The notes under the pieces were generated by a model. That model saw only the letters and a program-made list of their open reading frames with translations, made no database searches and was not told the origin of the DNA. Of a DNA stretch of 64,000 nucleotides, positions 29,062-37,737 are shown piece by piece. Position 1 is the stretch's first letter; the number at the start of each line of letters is the position of its first letter. Origin of the DNA: Ignavibacterium sp. (lineage in GTDB: Bacteria; Bacteroidota; Ignavibacteria; Ignavibacteriales; Ignavibacteriaceae); assembly GCA_018335755.1 (NCBI GenBank), contig JAGXRK010000063.1, positions 124,001 to 188,000 of the forward strand, written 5' to 3'. The position numbers were made by a program, and so were the translations under genes.

Positions 29062-29226
29062 AAAAAAACTTTTCCGCCCTCATTCAAAGATTAGTATTTC
29101 TTTGGTGTATTGCAATTCAGATAAATGAGTCTTATCACAGATAATTATTTTTTTAATGCCAAAATTCAGTGTGTGTATTAATCATTAAATAAACTATATT
29201 TACCGCGTTTTAAAAATAAGTATTGA

Positions 29227-31458
29227 ATGAAGCAAAATCTTATTATTCCAATTACAGTTTTAGTACTTCTGCTATCTATAAAAATTATTCCTCAGGAACC
29301 CGGCAGGCTAAGAGGGATTGTAACCGATTCGACTTCAGGTGAAACTCTAGCCTTCTGTAATGTTTTTATAAATGAATTAAATTCTGGTTCGTCATCAAAT
29401 GAAAGAGGAATATATTTAATTAACGCCATCCCTTCAGATCGTGAATATCAAGTTACAGCCTCCTATGTGGGATACAGAACTCATCAATTCACAGTCTTTA
29501 TTAAACCCGGTCGATTAACACAATTAGACATTAAGTTAGTGCCATTAAGCATTGAGCTTCAAACTGTTGAAAAAGTTGGTGCAAAGATAATTGAGAAAAA
29601 TACAACCGATTTGGGACTAGAAAGAATTTCTATTAAACAGCTCGAAATATTACCTAAAGGTGTTGAGACAGATGTTATGCGTTCACTTCAATTTCTTCCC
29701 GGAGTTAGATCCACCGGCGATGTTTCAGCCAGATACTATGTCCGCGGCGGCACAAGTGACCAAAATTTAGTAGTACTGAATGGTATTAATATTTATAATC
29801 CATTTCATTCACTTGGTTTGTTCAGCGTTATTGAACCAGATATTATTAATAGTGTTGAATTTTTTAAAGGTGGTTTTTCAAGTGAATACGGTGAGCGAAT
29901 ATCATCTGTATTAAATGTTATTACCAAAGATGGAAACAAAAACTCATTTGGATTTAAAGGAAGTACCAGTTTACTTACAGCAAAAGGGATGCTGGAAGGT
30001 CCGATTCCAGGCGGTTCATTTCTAGTTAGTGGAAGAAAAAGTCACTCCAATAATGTTCTCAAAAAATTTTTGAATGATAAGACTGTTCCGATTGATTTTT
30101 ATGATATGTCATTTAAATTGAATTATTCAAGCAAGGACTTTTTCGGAAATGCTAAATTCTCTTTATTCACATTTCTAAGCGGAGATGATCTTGTCTATGA
30201 AGATCCAACACGGGAAAGCTTTAAATGGAATAATAATATTGTTGGATTTGAATGGCTTCAGATTTATGATGTACCCATTTTTTCAAGGCTTGGTGTTTCA
30301 TTGAGTCAATTTGAAGGAAATATTGATCCTAAGGGAAGTAATTTGAAACCTGTAAGAAATCAAATTAGTGATTTTTCGCTAAGTTTTGATATAAATGTTT
30401 TTTTTTCAAATAAAGATGAAATTGCCGGTGGGATTAAAATTAAAACTATTGATTCAAAATTATTCTATGAAAACCAGCTAGGGGTAGAATCAGACCTGAA
30501 TAAATTTGCCGGCAATGTATCATTTTACGGGAAGTATAAATTTTTACGATATGATAACTTCGGAGCTGATATAGGTACCAGGATAAACGTAACCGGATTG
30601 AATTCTAATTCGGGTTTTTCTCCTGAACCAAGGTTGAGTATTACATACAGAATTTTTCCAACTTTAGCATTAAAAGCGTCTTGGGGCATTTACTTGCAGG
30701 AGCTTGTGACGGTTTCGGATGAAAACGAGATAATATCTGTATTTGAACCATGGATAATCATCCCTAGTTATCTTGAACCGACAAGATCTATAAACTATAG
30801 TGCTGGTCTGGAATGGATTCTCAGTACCGCCCTTTCAGCTGAAACTGAAGTTTACTATAAAAAAATTAATAGTCTTCCCATAGTAAACGAAAAAAAATAT
30901 TTTGAATATGAACCCGATCTTGTAAAAGGTAAGGGAGAATCTTATGGATATGAATTTATGATCAAGTATTCCAGAGATCCATTTAATGTTACGGGCTCTT
31001 ATTCACTAAGCTGGGCTTATAAAGAGTTAGAGGGTCTTCTTTACTATCCAAAATATGATGCCAGACATACTACAAATATTTTATTTGAATTTAATTTAGG
31101 TGCTGGTTGGATTGGTAGTGCAGTTTGGTCATTTTCATCAGGATTACCTTTTACAGAGTTAGTGGGTTTTTATGATAAGTACTATTTGGTTAGTGAACCC
31201 GGTGCTCAATTTAATAATGGAGTTTATAATCCTTATTTGCTGCTGGGGGATAGAAATCTTGGACGTCTTCCGGAATACCACCGCCTTGATCTTGGAATTA
31301 CAAAAAAACTAAAATTATTTTTCGCAAATATGGAATTGAGTCTAAATCTGATAAACGCTTACGACAGGAAGAATATTTTTTACTTCGAAAGAGATACAGG
31401 TGAGCAGATAAATATGCTGCCGCTATTGTTAACCGGAACTTTAAAAGTAGAATTATGA
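29227..31458 (+). CDS. TonB-dependent receptor (DUF4249-associated type)
   Basis: The 743-residue outer-membrane receptor has a signal sequence (to about 22), a carboxypeptidase-regulatory-like domain at about 27-105 (GRLRGIVTDSTSGETLAFCN), a plug domain at about 120-240 (RYYVRGGTSDQNLVVLNGIN, FFKGGFSSEYGERISSVLNV) and a short barrel. It is about 330 residues shorter than the receptor at 310-3528 and lacks long loops. Its stop overlaps the ATG of the DUF4249 lipoprotein by four bases (ATGA), so translation is coupled. This two-gene pairing is common in Bacteroidota; the lipoprotein probably acts as the surface cap or ligand-binding partner. The ATG at 29227 has no clear ribosome site, and an AT-rich TATATTT lies 30-40 bases upstream. 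Substrate unknown. Confidence 0.92.
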   Translation: MKQNLIIPITVLVLLLSIKIIPQEPGRLRGIVTDSTSGETLAFCNVFINELNSGSSSNERGIYLINAIPSDREYQVTASYVGYRTHQFTVFIKPGRLTQLDIKLVPLSIELQTVEKVGAKIIEKNTTDLGLERISIKQLEILPKGVETDVMRSLQFLPGVRSTGDVSARYYVRGGTSDQNLVVLNGINIYNPFHSLGLFSVIEPDIINSVEFFKGGFSSEYGERISSVLNVITKDGNKNSFGFKGSTSLLTAKGMLEGPIPGGSFLVSGRKSHSNNVLKKFLNDKTVPIDFYDMSFKLNYSSKDFFGNAKFSLFTFLSGDDLVYEDPTRESFKWNNNIVGFEWLQIYDVPIFSRLGVSLSQFEGNIDPKGSNLKPVRNQISDFSLSFDINVFFSNKDEIAGGIKIKTIDSKLFYENQLGVESDLNKFAGNVSFYGKYKFLRYDNFGADIGTRINVTGLNSNSGFSPEPRLSITYRIFPTLALKASWGIYLQELVTVSDENEIISVFEPWIIIPSYLEPTRSINYSAGLEWILSTALSAETEVYYKKINSLPIVNEKKYFEYEPDLVKGKGESYGYEFMIKYSRDPFNVTGSYSLSWAYKELEGLLYYPKYDARHTTNILFEFNLGAGWIGSAVWSFSSGLPFTELVGFYDKYYLVSEPGAQFNNGVYNPYLLLGDRNLGRLPEYHRLDLGITKKLKLFFANMELSLNLINAYDRKNIFYFERDTGEQINMLPLLLTGTLKVEL

Positions 31459-32423
31459 AAAGAATATTTTTTGCACCAATATTAATTTTATCAATGTTGT
31501 TAGTTTCCTGTGAAGAAAATTTTAGTCCCTTTGGAACCTATAATCAAAAATACGTTCTTACCTGTATTTTGAATAGTGATACTGCTTTCCAGACAGCAAC
31601 TTTGTCATCAAGTTACTTTACTGGATCATTCAGCCCGAATGACAAAGAAGAAGATAGATCAGTAAAATTTGCAGACGTAAGAGTATGGTATGAAGATTCA
31701 GTTTATGTATTTAAGGATACTATGGTAGTAGAAACTGATGCATTGAATAACACATCAGTAAAAAATTATTATTTTAACGATAGGTTTAAAGTTGCATTTA
31801 ATAAACCAATGGAAATTGAAGTATTATTAGAGAATGGCAAAAGATTAAAAGCAAAATCTCAAACACCGAAAGACATTTCATTTAAATCTAACAGCAGTGT
31901 TTTAATACCTCCTGTTTCCGGTAATCTTATTTATATATACTGGACTAATGGAAATAACAGTTCGTTCTATCAACCAAAACTATTTTTCAAGTATTCAAAA
32001 AAAGTAAATAATGTAATTACTATTTATGAAGCTGAAATACCTTATAATTATACTTTAATAAACGGTTTAGAAGAGGCCGTTTATCCACCAGCGTCAAATA
32101 AGTTATCTATTGTGTATAATCTGGATGTTATTACAAAAGCACTTAATAATCTTTCAAAGGATGAACCAGAGAATGTATCAATATCAGTTTATGAAAAACT
32201 CTACTTTACTTTATCAATTTTAGATCAGAATCTCTCAAGATATGCTTCTTCCACGAGCAAATCATTTAATGCACTTACAGTTAGAGTTAATGAAAATGAG
32301 TACACCAATATTGAAGGTGGACTGGGGATTTTTGGTTCATATATAAATAAAATTTATGACAGATTAAGATTTCAACCATCTTACATTGAATCTTTCGGTT
32401 ATAATTATATTTACCAAAATTAA
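31455..32423 (+). CDS. DUF4249-family lipoprotein, partner of the upstream TonB receptor
   Basis: The 322-residue protein has a lipoprotein signal peptide (lipobox LVSC, then EENFSPFG) and the DUF4249 pattern: an early beta-strand with YVLTCILNSDTAFQTATLSS, then an FADVRVWYEDSVYVFKD segment like the Ig-like first domain, and a C-terminal half ending YIESFGYNYIYQN. DUF4249 proteins are encoded next to TonB receptors in Bacteroidota, and the four-base overlap with the receptor gene fits. Its biochemical role is not known; an outer-membrane surface lipoprotein aiding uptake is the usual guess. The 26-base gap to the next gene suggests a three-gene operon. Confidence 0.83.
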   Translation: MKRIFFAPILILSMLLVSCEENFSPFGTYNQKYVLTCILNSDTAFQTATLSSSYFTGSFSPNDKEEDRSVKFADVRVWYEDSVYVFKDTMVVETDALNNTSVKNYYFNDRFKVAFNKPMEIEVLLENGKRLKAKSQTPKDISFKSNSSVLIPPVSGNLIYIYWTNGNNSSFYQPKLFFKYSKKVNNVITIYEAEIPYNYTLINGLEEAVYPPASNKLSIVYNLDVITKALNNLSKDEPENVSISVYEKLYFTLSILDQNLSRYASSTSKSFNALTVRVNENEYTNIEGGLGIFGSYINKIYDRLRFQPSYIESFGYNYIYQN

Positions 32424-32449
32424 TTTTACTTATTAATAATTAGTTATTG

Positions 32450-33901
32450 ATGAATTCAGATCTTATAAAATATTTAATGGTTTTTGTTTCGTTTGTTACT
32501 TTAATTATTTTTTTATCAGGATGTGATAAAGAAGTTTACAAAACACCGGTTGAGCCCGAACCTTCAAAAGGCAAAATCATATTATCTACTTCACCGGAGC
32601 ATTTCCTAATTTTTGTCAATGGAAGAAATTCCGGCAGATTTACTCCGGATAGTCTTACTTTTCTTGATGATGGAATTTACGATTTAACTTTAAGAAGGAA
32701 ATATTTTAATGATACAACTATTACCGTGAGTATCAGCAATGAAGAAAGTAAGGAAATCTTTATCAATTATCATGAGAATCCGGGTATGTTCGGAAGTTTA
32801 GCATTATCGTCAAATCCGCCTGGTGGAAGTATAGTATTAAATGATTCTGTACTAAACCGAACCACTCCTGATACTATTTTAGGTTTATTGCCGGGTGAAT
32901 ATAGAGTTAAAATCAGTTTGCTAAATTACCGTGAAATGGTAATAGATGTGATAATCGAAAGCGGTAATTTAACACAACATTTAACTGTTTTAAGAGACAC
33001 TACTACCTGGATCGATTATCAGATAAATAATTCTGCAATACAGTCTAATTCCTTAACAGATATTAAAATAGATGATTCAAATGTGAAATGGATAGGATCT
33101 TCGGATAAAGGACTTATGAGATTTGATGATATTTCTTTTAATTACTTCTCTACAGCTAATTCAGCAATCCCGGGAAATACTATAAATTGTATATCGATAG
33201 CTCCAAATAATGATGTTTGGGTTGGTACTAATGCAGGAATTGGAGTGTTTAATGGATCATCGTGGACTATATTAAACAGACAAAACTCAGGTCTAACTTC
33301 CGATTTAATAAACTCAATTGAGTTCGACCAAAATGGCGTTGCCTGGATCGGTGTATCAACCGGTCTATTCAAATTTGATGGAATCAACTGGACACAATAT
33401 AATGATGATGCCTGGAGGCTTTGGGTTCTTGACACTCACGTTGTTAATGATTTAATCTGGATAGGAACTTTTAATCACGGTATAATGTCATTGCAGAATG
33501 AAAATATAACCTATTATCCCGATTCAGTATATAATTATCCCTCGAAAAAAATAACTTCAATTAATTCTGACATATCCGGTAATGTCTGGTTTACACATTC
33601 ACCGGATAGCACATTGAGGAATGGAGTATCATATTTCAACGGTCACACATTTGTAAACTATACGCCCGGTATACCCAATATTGCATTTAATAGTGTTACG
33701 ATTGATCAATTTAACAATAAGTGGGTAAGTTCGTTTGACGGTTTATGGCACTATAACAGCAACAATATTCCCTTTCAATACACTACAATAAATTCATTGA
33801 TCTCTTCGAACAGGTGTACTGCAGAAGCTATAGATATTTTTGGTAATGTTTGGATAACCACCTCTGGAGGAGGATTAAATAAACTAAAAATTATTCAATA
33901 G
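32450..33901 (+). CDS. Lipoprotein with two PEGA domains and a two-component-type propeller
   Basis: From ATG 32450 the 483-residue product has a lipoprotein signal peptide (lipobox FLSGC, then DKEVYK), two PEGA domains (about 38-105 and 110-180; GKIILSTSPEHFLIFVNGRN, LPGEYRVKISLLNY), and then a run of Reg_prop-type blades (about 195-480) with the recurring W-I-G-T/S-x-x-G-L motif: VKWIGSSDKGLMRFDD, VWVGTNAGIGVF, AWIGVSTGLFKFDG, VWITTSGGGLNKL. These repeats normally form the sensor of hybrid two-component regulators, but here no kinase or membrane helix follows, so the protein is a free-standing envelope-anchored propeller. It is the third gene after the receptor and the DUF4249 lipoprotein. 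A TTG at 32447 is directly adjacent but less likely as start. Confidence 0.82.
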   Translation: MNSDLIKYLMVFVSFVTLIIFLSGCDKEVYKTPVEPEPSKGKIILSTSPEHFLIFVNGRNSGRFTPDSLTFLDDGIYDLTLRRKYFNDTTITVSISNEESKEIFINYHENPGMFGSLALSSNPPGGSIVLNDSVLNRTTPDTILGLLPGEYRVKISLLNYREMVIDVIIESGNLTQHLTVLRDTTTWIDYQINNSAIQSNSLTDIKIDDSNVKWIGSSDKGLMRFDDISFNYFSTANSAIPGNTINCISIAPNNDVWVGTNAGIGVFNGSSWTILNRQNSGLTSDLINSIEFDQNGVAWIGVSTGLFKFDGINWTQYNDDAWRLWVLDTHVVNDLIWIGTFNHGIMSLQNENITYYPDSVYNYPSKKITSINSDISGNVWFTHSPDSTLRNGVSYFNGHTFVNYTPGIPNIAFNSVTIDQFNNKWVSSFDGLWHYNSNNIPFQYTTINSLISSNRCTAEAIDIFGNVWITTSGGGLNKLKIIQ

Positions 33902-33912
33902 TTTATTATTAA

Positions 33913-34761
33913 TTATTTTGATAATGCTTTCTCCAATTTGATTTTCAGATCCTTTTTTGCTGATTTAGCTTGATCTAATATTGATTCAGCTTTTATAAAA
34001 TCAAATACTCTCACATCGTATATTTCAGGTTTAATATAAATATCCGGTTTTTGGAATTTTAATCTCTCCTTAATAATTGAATTTTGCATTGTCTGGTAAG
34101 TTGTAAAAACTGAATCGAAAGTTGGAGGAATTTCCCGATCTGTTTTTGATTTAAGCGCAGTAACATCTATTGCTATAGTAATATCACATTTCCCGATCAA
34201 TAAATCGTAAGGGAGAGGATTAACAGCACCACCGTCAATAAGTACTTTATTATTATTTTTTATTGGTGTGAATAAACCCGGCAATGAGTAACTTGCCTTA
34301 ATAGCAGGTATGAGATCACCCTTTTCAAAAATTACCTCTTCTTTATTCCAGTAATCAGTTGCGACAATCATCAACGGTATTTTCAGCTCTTCAAATTTTT
34401 TAACTCTTAAATGAGCTTCTAAAAATTTCTGGAACTTGTCCCCCTTGATAAAACCTGATTTGATAAATTGAGGATCAAACATTGAGAAAAGTTTTACGAT
34501 ATCTGATTTTAAAAGGAAATCGAAAACTGAATCACTTTTAGGATTTAGTAAAAGATGAAGAATTTGCTTCATTTCTTTAGAGGAGTAACCGGCTGCATAA
34601 AAAGCACCAACTATTGCACCGATACTTGATCCTGAAATAATTGAAGGTTTAATATCGAGCTCTTCAAGAGCTTCAATCATTAGGAGATGTGCGATTCCAC
34701 GAGCTCCACCAGCACCAAATGCGATACCTATAGAACTGGAAGATACTTTATGTCTGGTCAT
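33913..34761 (-). CDS. Patatin-like phospholipase (RssA/NTE type)
   Basis: This 282-residue serine acyl hydrolase has the patatin catalytic features: the oxyanion loop GAGGARGIAH at about 16-25, the nucleophile elbow GSSIGA (GXSXG, about 43-48) and the catalytic Asp in DGGAVNPLP (about 192). No signal peptide is present, so it should be cytosolic or peripheral and hydrolyse phospholipid or lysophospholipid acyl esters. It is the last gene of the minus-strand citrate-lyase cluster, 59 bases after citF, and ends 11 bases from the convergent propeller lipoprotein gene. Its metabolic link to the cluster is not obvious; it may only be cotranscribed. Confidence 0.9.
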   Translation of the reverse strand: MTRHKVSSSSIGIAFGAGGARGIAHLLMIEALEELDIKPSIISGSSIGAIVGAFYAAGYSSKEMKQILHLLLNPKSDSVFDFLLKSDIVKLFSMFDPQFIKSGFIKGDKFQKFLEAHLRVKKFEELKIPLMIVATDYWNKEEVIFEKGDLIPAIKASYSLPGLFTPIKNNNKVLIDGGAVNPLPYDLLIGKCDITIAIDVTALKSKTDREIPPTFDSVFTTYQTMQNSIIKERLKFQKPDIYIKPEIYDVRVFDFIKAESILDQAKSAKKDLKIKLEKALSK

Positions 34762-34820
34762 CGATTAATTCTTTATCCATGAAAAACCTTTTAATTCGTG
34801 TCATCGTTGTTCTATTGCCT

Positions 34821-36377
34821 TTACTTTTCAATTTGATAAACAGAATCTAGAACCGTTCCGTCAACCCACTTAACAATTGCTACAATTTTGTCTTTGTTTA
34901 CTTTTGGTTTGGCAGGTGAACCGCCGCAAATTTCATCAACTTCTTTTTTGATTTGTTTGATATTTTTTATTGGCAGTCCTGAGCCCTTAACCGCTCTTAA
35001 TAAATCTTTTCTATTTGGATTAATGGCAATTCCTCTTTCTGTAATGATTACATCAATCAATTTACCAGGTCCGCAAATGGTTGTAACTTCATCTACAATA
35101 ACAGGAATGCGATCTCGAAATGAGGGAATAGCAAGTATTGTGCATTTTGAATAAAGACAATTCTGCCAGCCGCCGATTCCGTGGAGCAGATATCCATCAG
35201 AGTGAGTTACTACATTTGCATTAAACTTTATATCAACTTCGGTAGCTCCAAGAACAGCCACATCAACCATAGATGCGAAATTGCCTTTGCCGTGAAAGTT
35301 ATAACTGGTAAATGGCGAAGTGTTGACGTGATTCGTATTCTCACGCATACTTCTTACACCTTCAAGATCAAAAGTTTGTCCATCAAGGATGTAATCAGTT
35401 AAACCTTCCTCAAGAAGTTCGACAAGATACTTCGTACTTCCTCCTCGCATAAATCTGGCTTTGACGCCTTTCGATTTCATTTTCTCTTTTAAGAATAGAA
35501 CAAAAGCAAGATTTGTTCCTCCTGCACCGGCTTGTAAAGAAAATCCATCCTTCATAATACCGGCAGCATCTATAAAATCAGCAACGTATTCCGCAATTAA
35601 TAAACGATCAGGAGATTTTGTTACTTCTGTTGTACCTGAAACAATTTTATTAGGATCACCAAGTGATTCAACTTCAACAACATAATCAACATTGTTTCCC
35701 TGTATCTGCCAGGGCACGCAAGGGAATGGAACAAGATTGTCGGTTACTACAATAACTTTATCTGCAAACTCTGAATCACCCAGAGCAAATCCGATTAATC
35801 CGCAGGCAGATTTACCCCGATCACCGGTGGCATTGCCAAAAGGATCGGAAGTTGGAGCAGCAATAACAGCAATATTAATATGGACTTCTCCATCCTGAAC
35901 TGCCTGGTATCTTCCACCATGAGAACGAAGAACTCCAACTCCATTCATTTTTCCTTCTGAAGTAAATTTGCCAAGAGGACCGTTCATGCTTCCTTCAATG
36001 TGATGAATGGTTCCATCTTCAAGATATTTTATTAAATGAGAATGAACCGGAAATGATGCCGATGGAAACCAGCGTATGTTTTTGATTCCCATTTCTTTAA
36101 TAATATCGAACATCATATTGGTCAATGCATCGCCGTTACGTAGATGATGATGTGTTGAAATTGTCATTCCATCTTTCAGTCCGGCTTTCTTTAATGCAGT
36201 CTTTAAATCTTTAATAACTTTATTGCCATCTGAAGGATAATCCATACAGGACCGGATTGGAGGTTTGGCTTTATGACCTGTTGGTTTGTATTTATCAAGA
36301 CCTTTAAATGGAATTTGTGTTTGTCCGTTTACTTCTGTAGGAACGAATCTTCCTGCGGCGTTTTTAATTAATTTCAT
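34821..36377 (-). CDS. citF: Citrate lyase alpha subunit (citrate:acetyl-ACP transferase)
   Basis: The 518-residue protein is a CoA-transferase-fold citrate lyase alpha subunit, close to the usual 510 residues. Typical segments are the N-terminal GRFVPTEVNGQTQIPFKGL, ISTHHHLRNGDALTNM, GPLGKFTSEGKM, and FSLQAGAGGTNLAFVLFL. The subunit exchanges the acetyl group on the acyl carrier protein for citrate, giving citryl-ACP, which the beta subunit then cleaves to oxaloacetate. It lies 79 bases downstream of the fused ACP-beta gene, so alpha, beta and ACP functions are all encoded here. Genes for prosthetic-group synthesis (citX, citG) and activation (citC) are not in the window. A copy of the TTTAATT-type repeat lies just upstream of its start. 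Confidence 0.93.
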   Translation of the reverse strand: MKLIKNAAGRFVPTEVNGQTQIPFKGLDKYKPTGHKAKPPIRSCMDYPSDGNKVIKDLKTALKKAGLKDGMTISTHHHLRNGDALTNMMFDIIKEMGIKNIRWFPSASFPVHSHLIKYLEDGTIHHIEGSMNGPLGKFTSEGKMNGVGVLRSHGGRYQAVQDGEVHINIAVIAAPTSDPFGNATGDRGKSACGLIGFALGDSEFADKVIVVTDNLVPFPCVPWQIQGNNVDYVVEVESLGDPNKIVSGTTEVTKSPDRLLIAEYVADFIDAAGIMKDGFSLQAGAGGTNLAFVLFLKEKMKSKGVKARFMRGGSTKYLVELLEEGLTDYILDGQTFDLEGVRSMRENTNHVNTSPFTSYNFHGKGNFASMVDVAVLGATEVDIKFNANVVTHSDGYLLHGIGGWQNCLYSKCTILAIPSFRDRIPVIVDEVTTICGPGKLIDVIITERGIAINPNRKDLLRAVKGSGLPIKNIKQIKKEVDEICGGSPAKPKVNKDKIVAIVKWVDGTVLDSVYQIEK

Positions 36378-36387
36378 TGCTCTATTG

Positions 36388-36421
36388 TTTAATTACTAAA
36401 TTGTTTTACTGTTTAATTGTT
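36388..36421 (+). repeat. TTTAATT-type repeat, copy A (family R1)
   Basis: This 34-base stretch in the spacer between the fused citDE gene and citF matches the complement of 41681-41714 at 30 of 34 positions, including the blocks CTAAATTGT and ACTGTT. It lies 11 bases upstream of the citF start. Confidence 0.7.
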
Positions 36422-36456
36422 ATAGTGTTACTATTAAATGACACAATGACCACTGA

Positions 36457-37635
36457 CTAATGTCTTTTTATCAATGACAAAATCCTCTGTGCCCGTTTAA
36501 CCACCGGCGGATCAATCATTTTACTACCGAGTGAAACAACGCCTAGTCCTTTTTTTTCGGCTTCTTCAAATGCCATAACAATCTTTTTAGCTTTTTCTAT
36601 TTCATCAGTTGAAGGTGCAAATGCTTCGTGTACAACTTTTATTTGTCGGGGATGAATGCAACCCTTTCCTTCAAAGCCAAGTGATTTAGCTTCGATTACA
36701 CTTTGTCGAAGTGCTTCCATATCCGCAACATCAGAGAACACTGTATCAATAGCTTGAATGCCTGCTGCTTTAGCAGCATTAACTAACATTTGTCTTGCAA
36801 AGATACTTTCACGTCCATCGTTTGTTCTCTGAGTTCCAATATCTGCTGTATAATCTTCTAATCCAATCGCAAGAGCACAAATATTTTTTGAAGCGCTTGC
36901 AATTTCATAGGCTTTAATAACTCCAAGTGCGCTTTCAATTATCGGCATAAAGTATATTGGATTTTCAACTGTATGTTGTTTTTTCAACTTCTCCACTTCT
37001 TTTTCAACAGCTTTAACCTGCTCTGCAGATTCACATTTGGGAATCAATATTACATTTACATTATGAGGAACAATGAATTTCAGATCATCAAGTCCTTTGG
37101 GAAGCTGATTGATTCGAACCATTCTCTCTGCACCGTAGAAGTCAATAGAACGAAGTGCGTTACGGACAAGTAATTGGGCAGCATCTTTTTCAGTTGGCGC
37201 AACGCTGTCTTCCAAATCCAGAATTATTCCATCAGGAGAATGAAGTCCGGCGTTAACAAAGAACTTGGGTTCATTACCCGGAAGATAAAGTCTGCTTCTT
37301 CTTAACTGATCTTTTTTTGTCGGATAAAGATTTTGTTTAATAATCGGAAGCAGATATTCTTTTTTGGTCTGAGGGAATAATCTTTTTATTGCAAGTTCAA
37401 ATCTTGCAGCGAGAACAAACGGCAAAGCTCCATAATCCTCGCACAGAATCTTTGCTTCCTTCAGCCCGAAGAATTTGGACATATCGAGAATCATTTGTTT
37501 GATTGATTCTCCATACATCGATTCAACTTTGCTTTTAATATCGAGTTTTATTCCTCCCGCATTTTTCAACTCAATTTCAAAATAACAATCTGATCGAACG
37601 GACTCACCTCTTTTGCCTGCATTTACTTTTTTCAT
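36457..37635 (-). CDS. citE: Fused citrate lyase acyl carrier protein-beta subunit (CitD-CitE)
   Basis: The 392-residue protein joins two subunits that are separate in enterobacteria. Residues about 1-95 resemble the citrate lyase acyl carrier protein: an AGKRGESVRSDCYFEIEL start with a Ser (about 15) in the position of the prosthetic-group Ser, SKVESMYGESIKQMILD, and DYGALPFVLAARFELAI. Residues about 115-392 are a CitE-type TIM barrel with RRSRLYLPGNEPKFF, GIILDLEDSVAPTEKD (metal-binding Asp/Glu), MVRINQL and MPIIESALGVI. The beta subunit cleaves citryl-ACP to acetyl-ACP and oxaloacetate. The fusion places the swinging arm on the lyase subunit. It follows the MmgE/PrpD gene by 102 bases that hold another repeat. 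Activity on citrate rather than a homologue such as methylcitrate is likely but not shown by sequence. Confidence 0.9.
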   Translation of the reverse strand: MKKVNAGKRGESVRSDCYFEIELKNAGGIKLDIKSKVESMYGESIKQMILDMSKFFGLKEAKILCEDYGALPFVLAARFELAIKRLFPQTKKEYLLPIIKQNLYPTKKDQLRRSRLYLPGNEPKFFVNAGLHSPDGIILDLEDSVAPTEKDAAQLLVRNALRSIDFYGAERMVRINQLPKGLDDLKFIVPHNVNVILIPKCESAEQVKAVEKEVEKLKKQHTVENPIYFMPIIESALGVIKAYEIASASKNICALAIGLEDYTADIGTQRTNDGRESIFARQMLVNAAKAAGIQAIDTVFSDVADMEALRQSVIEAKSLGFEGKGCIHPRQIKVVHEAFAPSTDEIEKAKKIVMAFEEAEKKGLGVVSLGSKMIDPPVVKRAQRILSLIKRH

Positions 37636-37664
37636 AAAACTTCTATCTAAATATTAAAATTAAT

Positions 37665-37735
37665 GGCACGCAGATAACGCAGCTGTGACTGATCTGCGAG
37701 GATCAGCATAATCTGTGTCTTCCGCGTTCTATTTT
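37665..37735. repeat. Intergenic GC-richer repeat with internal inverted repeat
   Basis: The stretch between the MmgE/PrpD and citDE genes is richer in GC than its surroundings and contains related short words (CACGCAGATAACGCAG, GATCTGCGAGGATCAG, ATCTGTGTCTTCCGCG). At its centre CTGATC (37689-37694) and GATCAG (37701-37706) form a perfect inverted repeat with a six-base loop. It resembles the degenerate ACGCAGAT-type interspersed repeats I recall from Bacteroidota spacers; only one copy is in the window. Confidence 0.55.
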
Positions 37736-37737
37736 AT

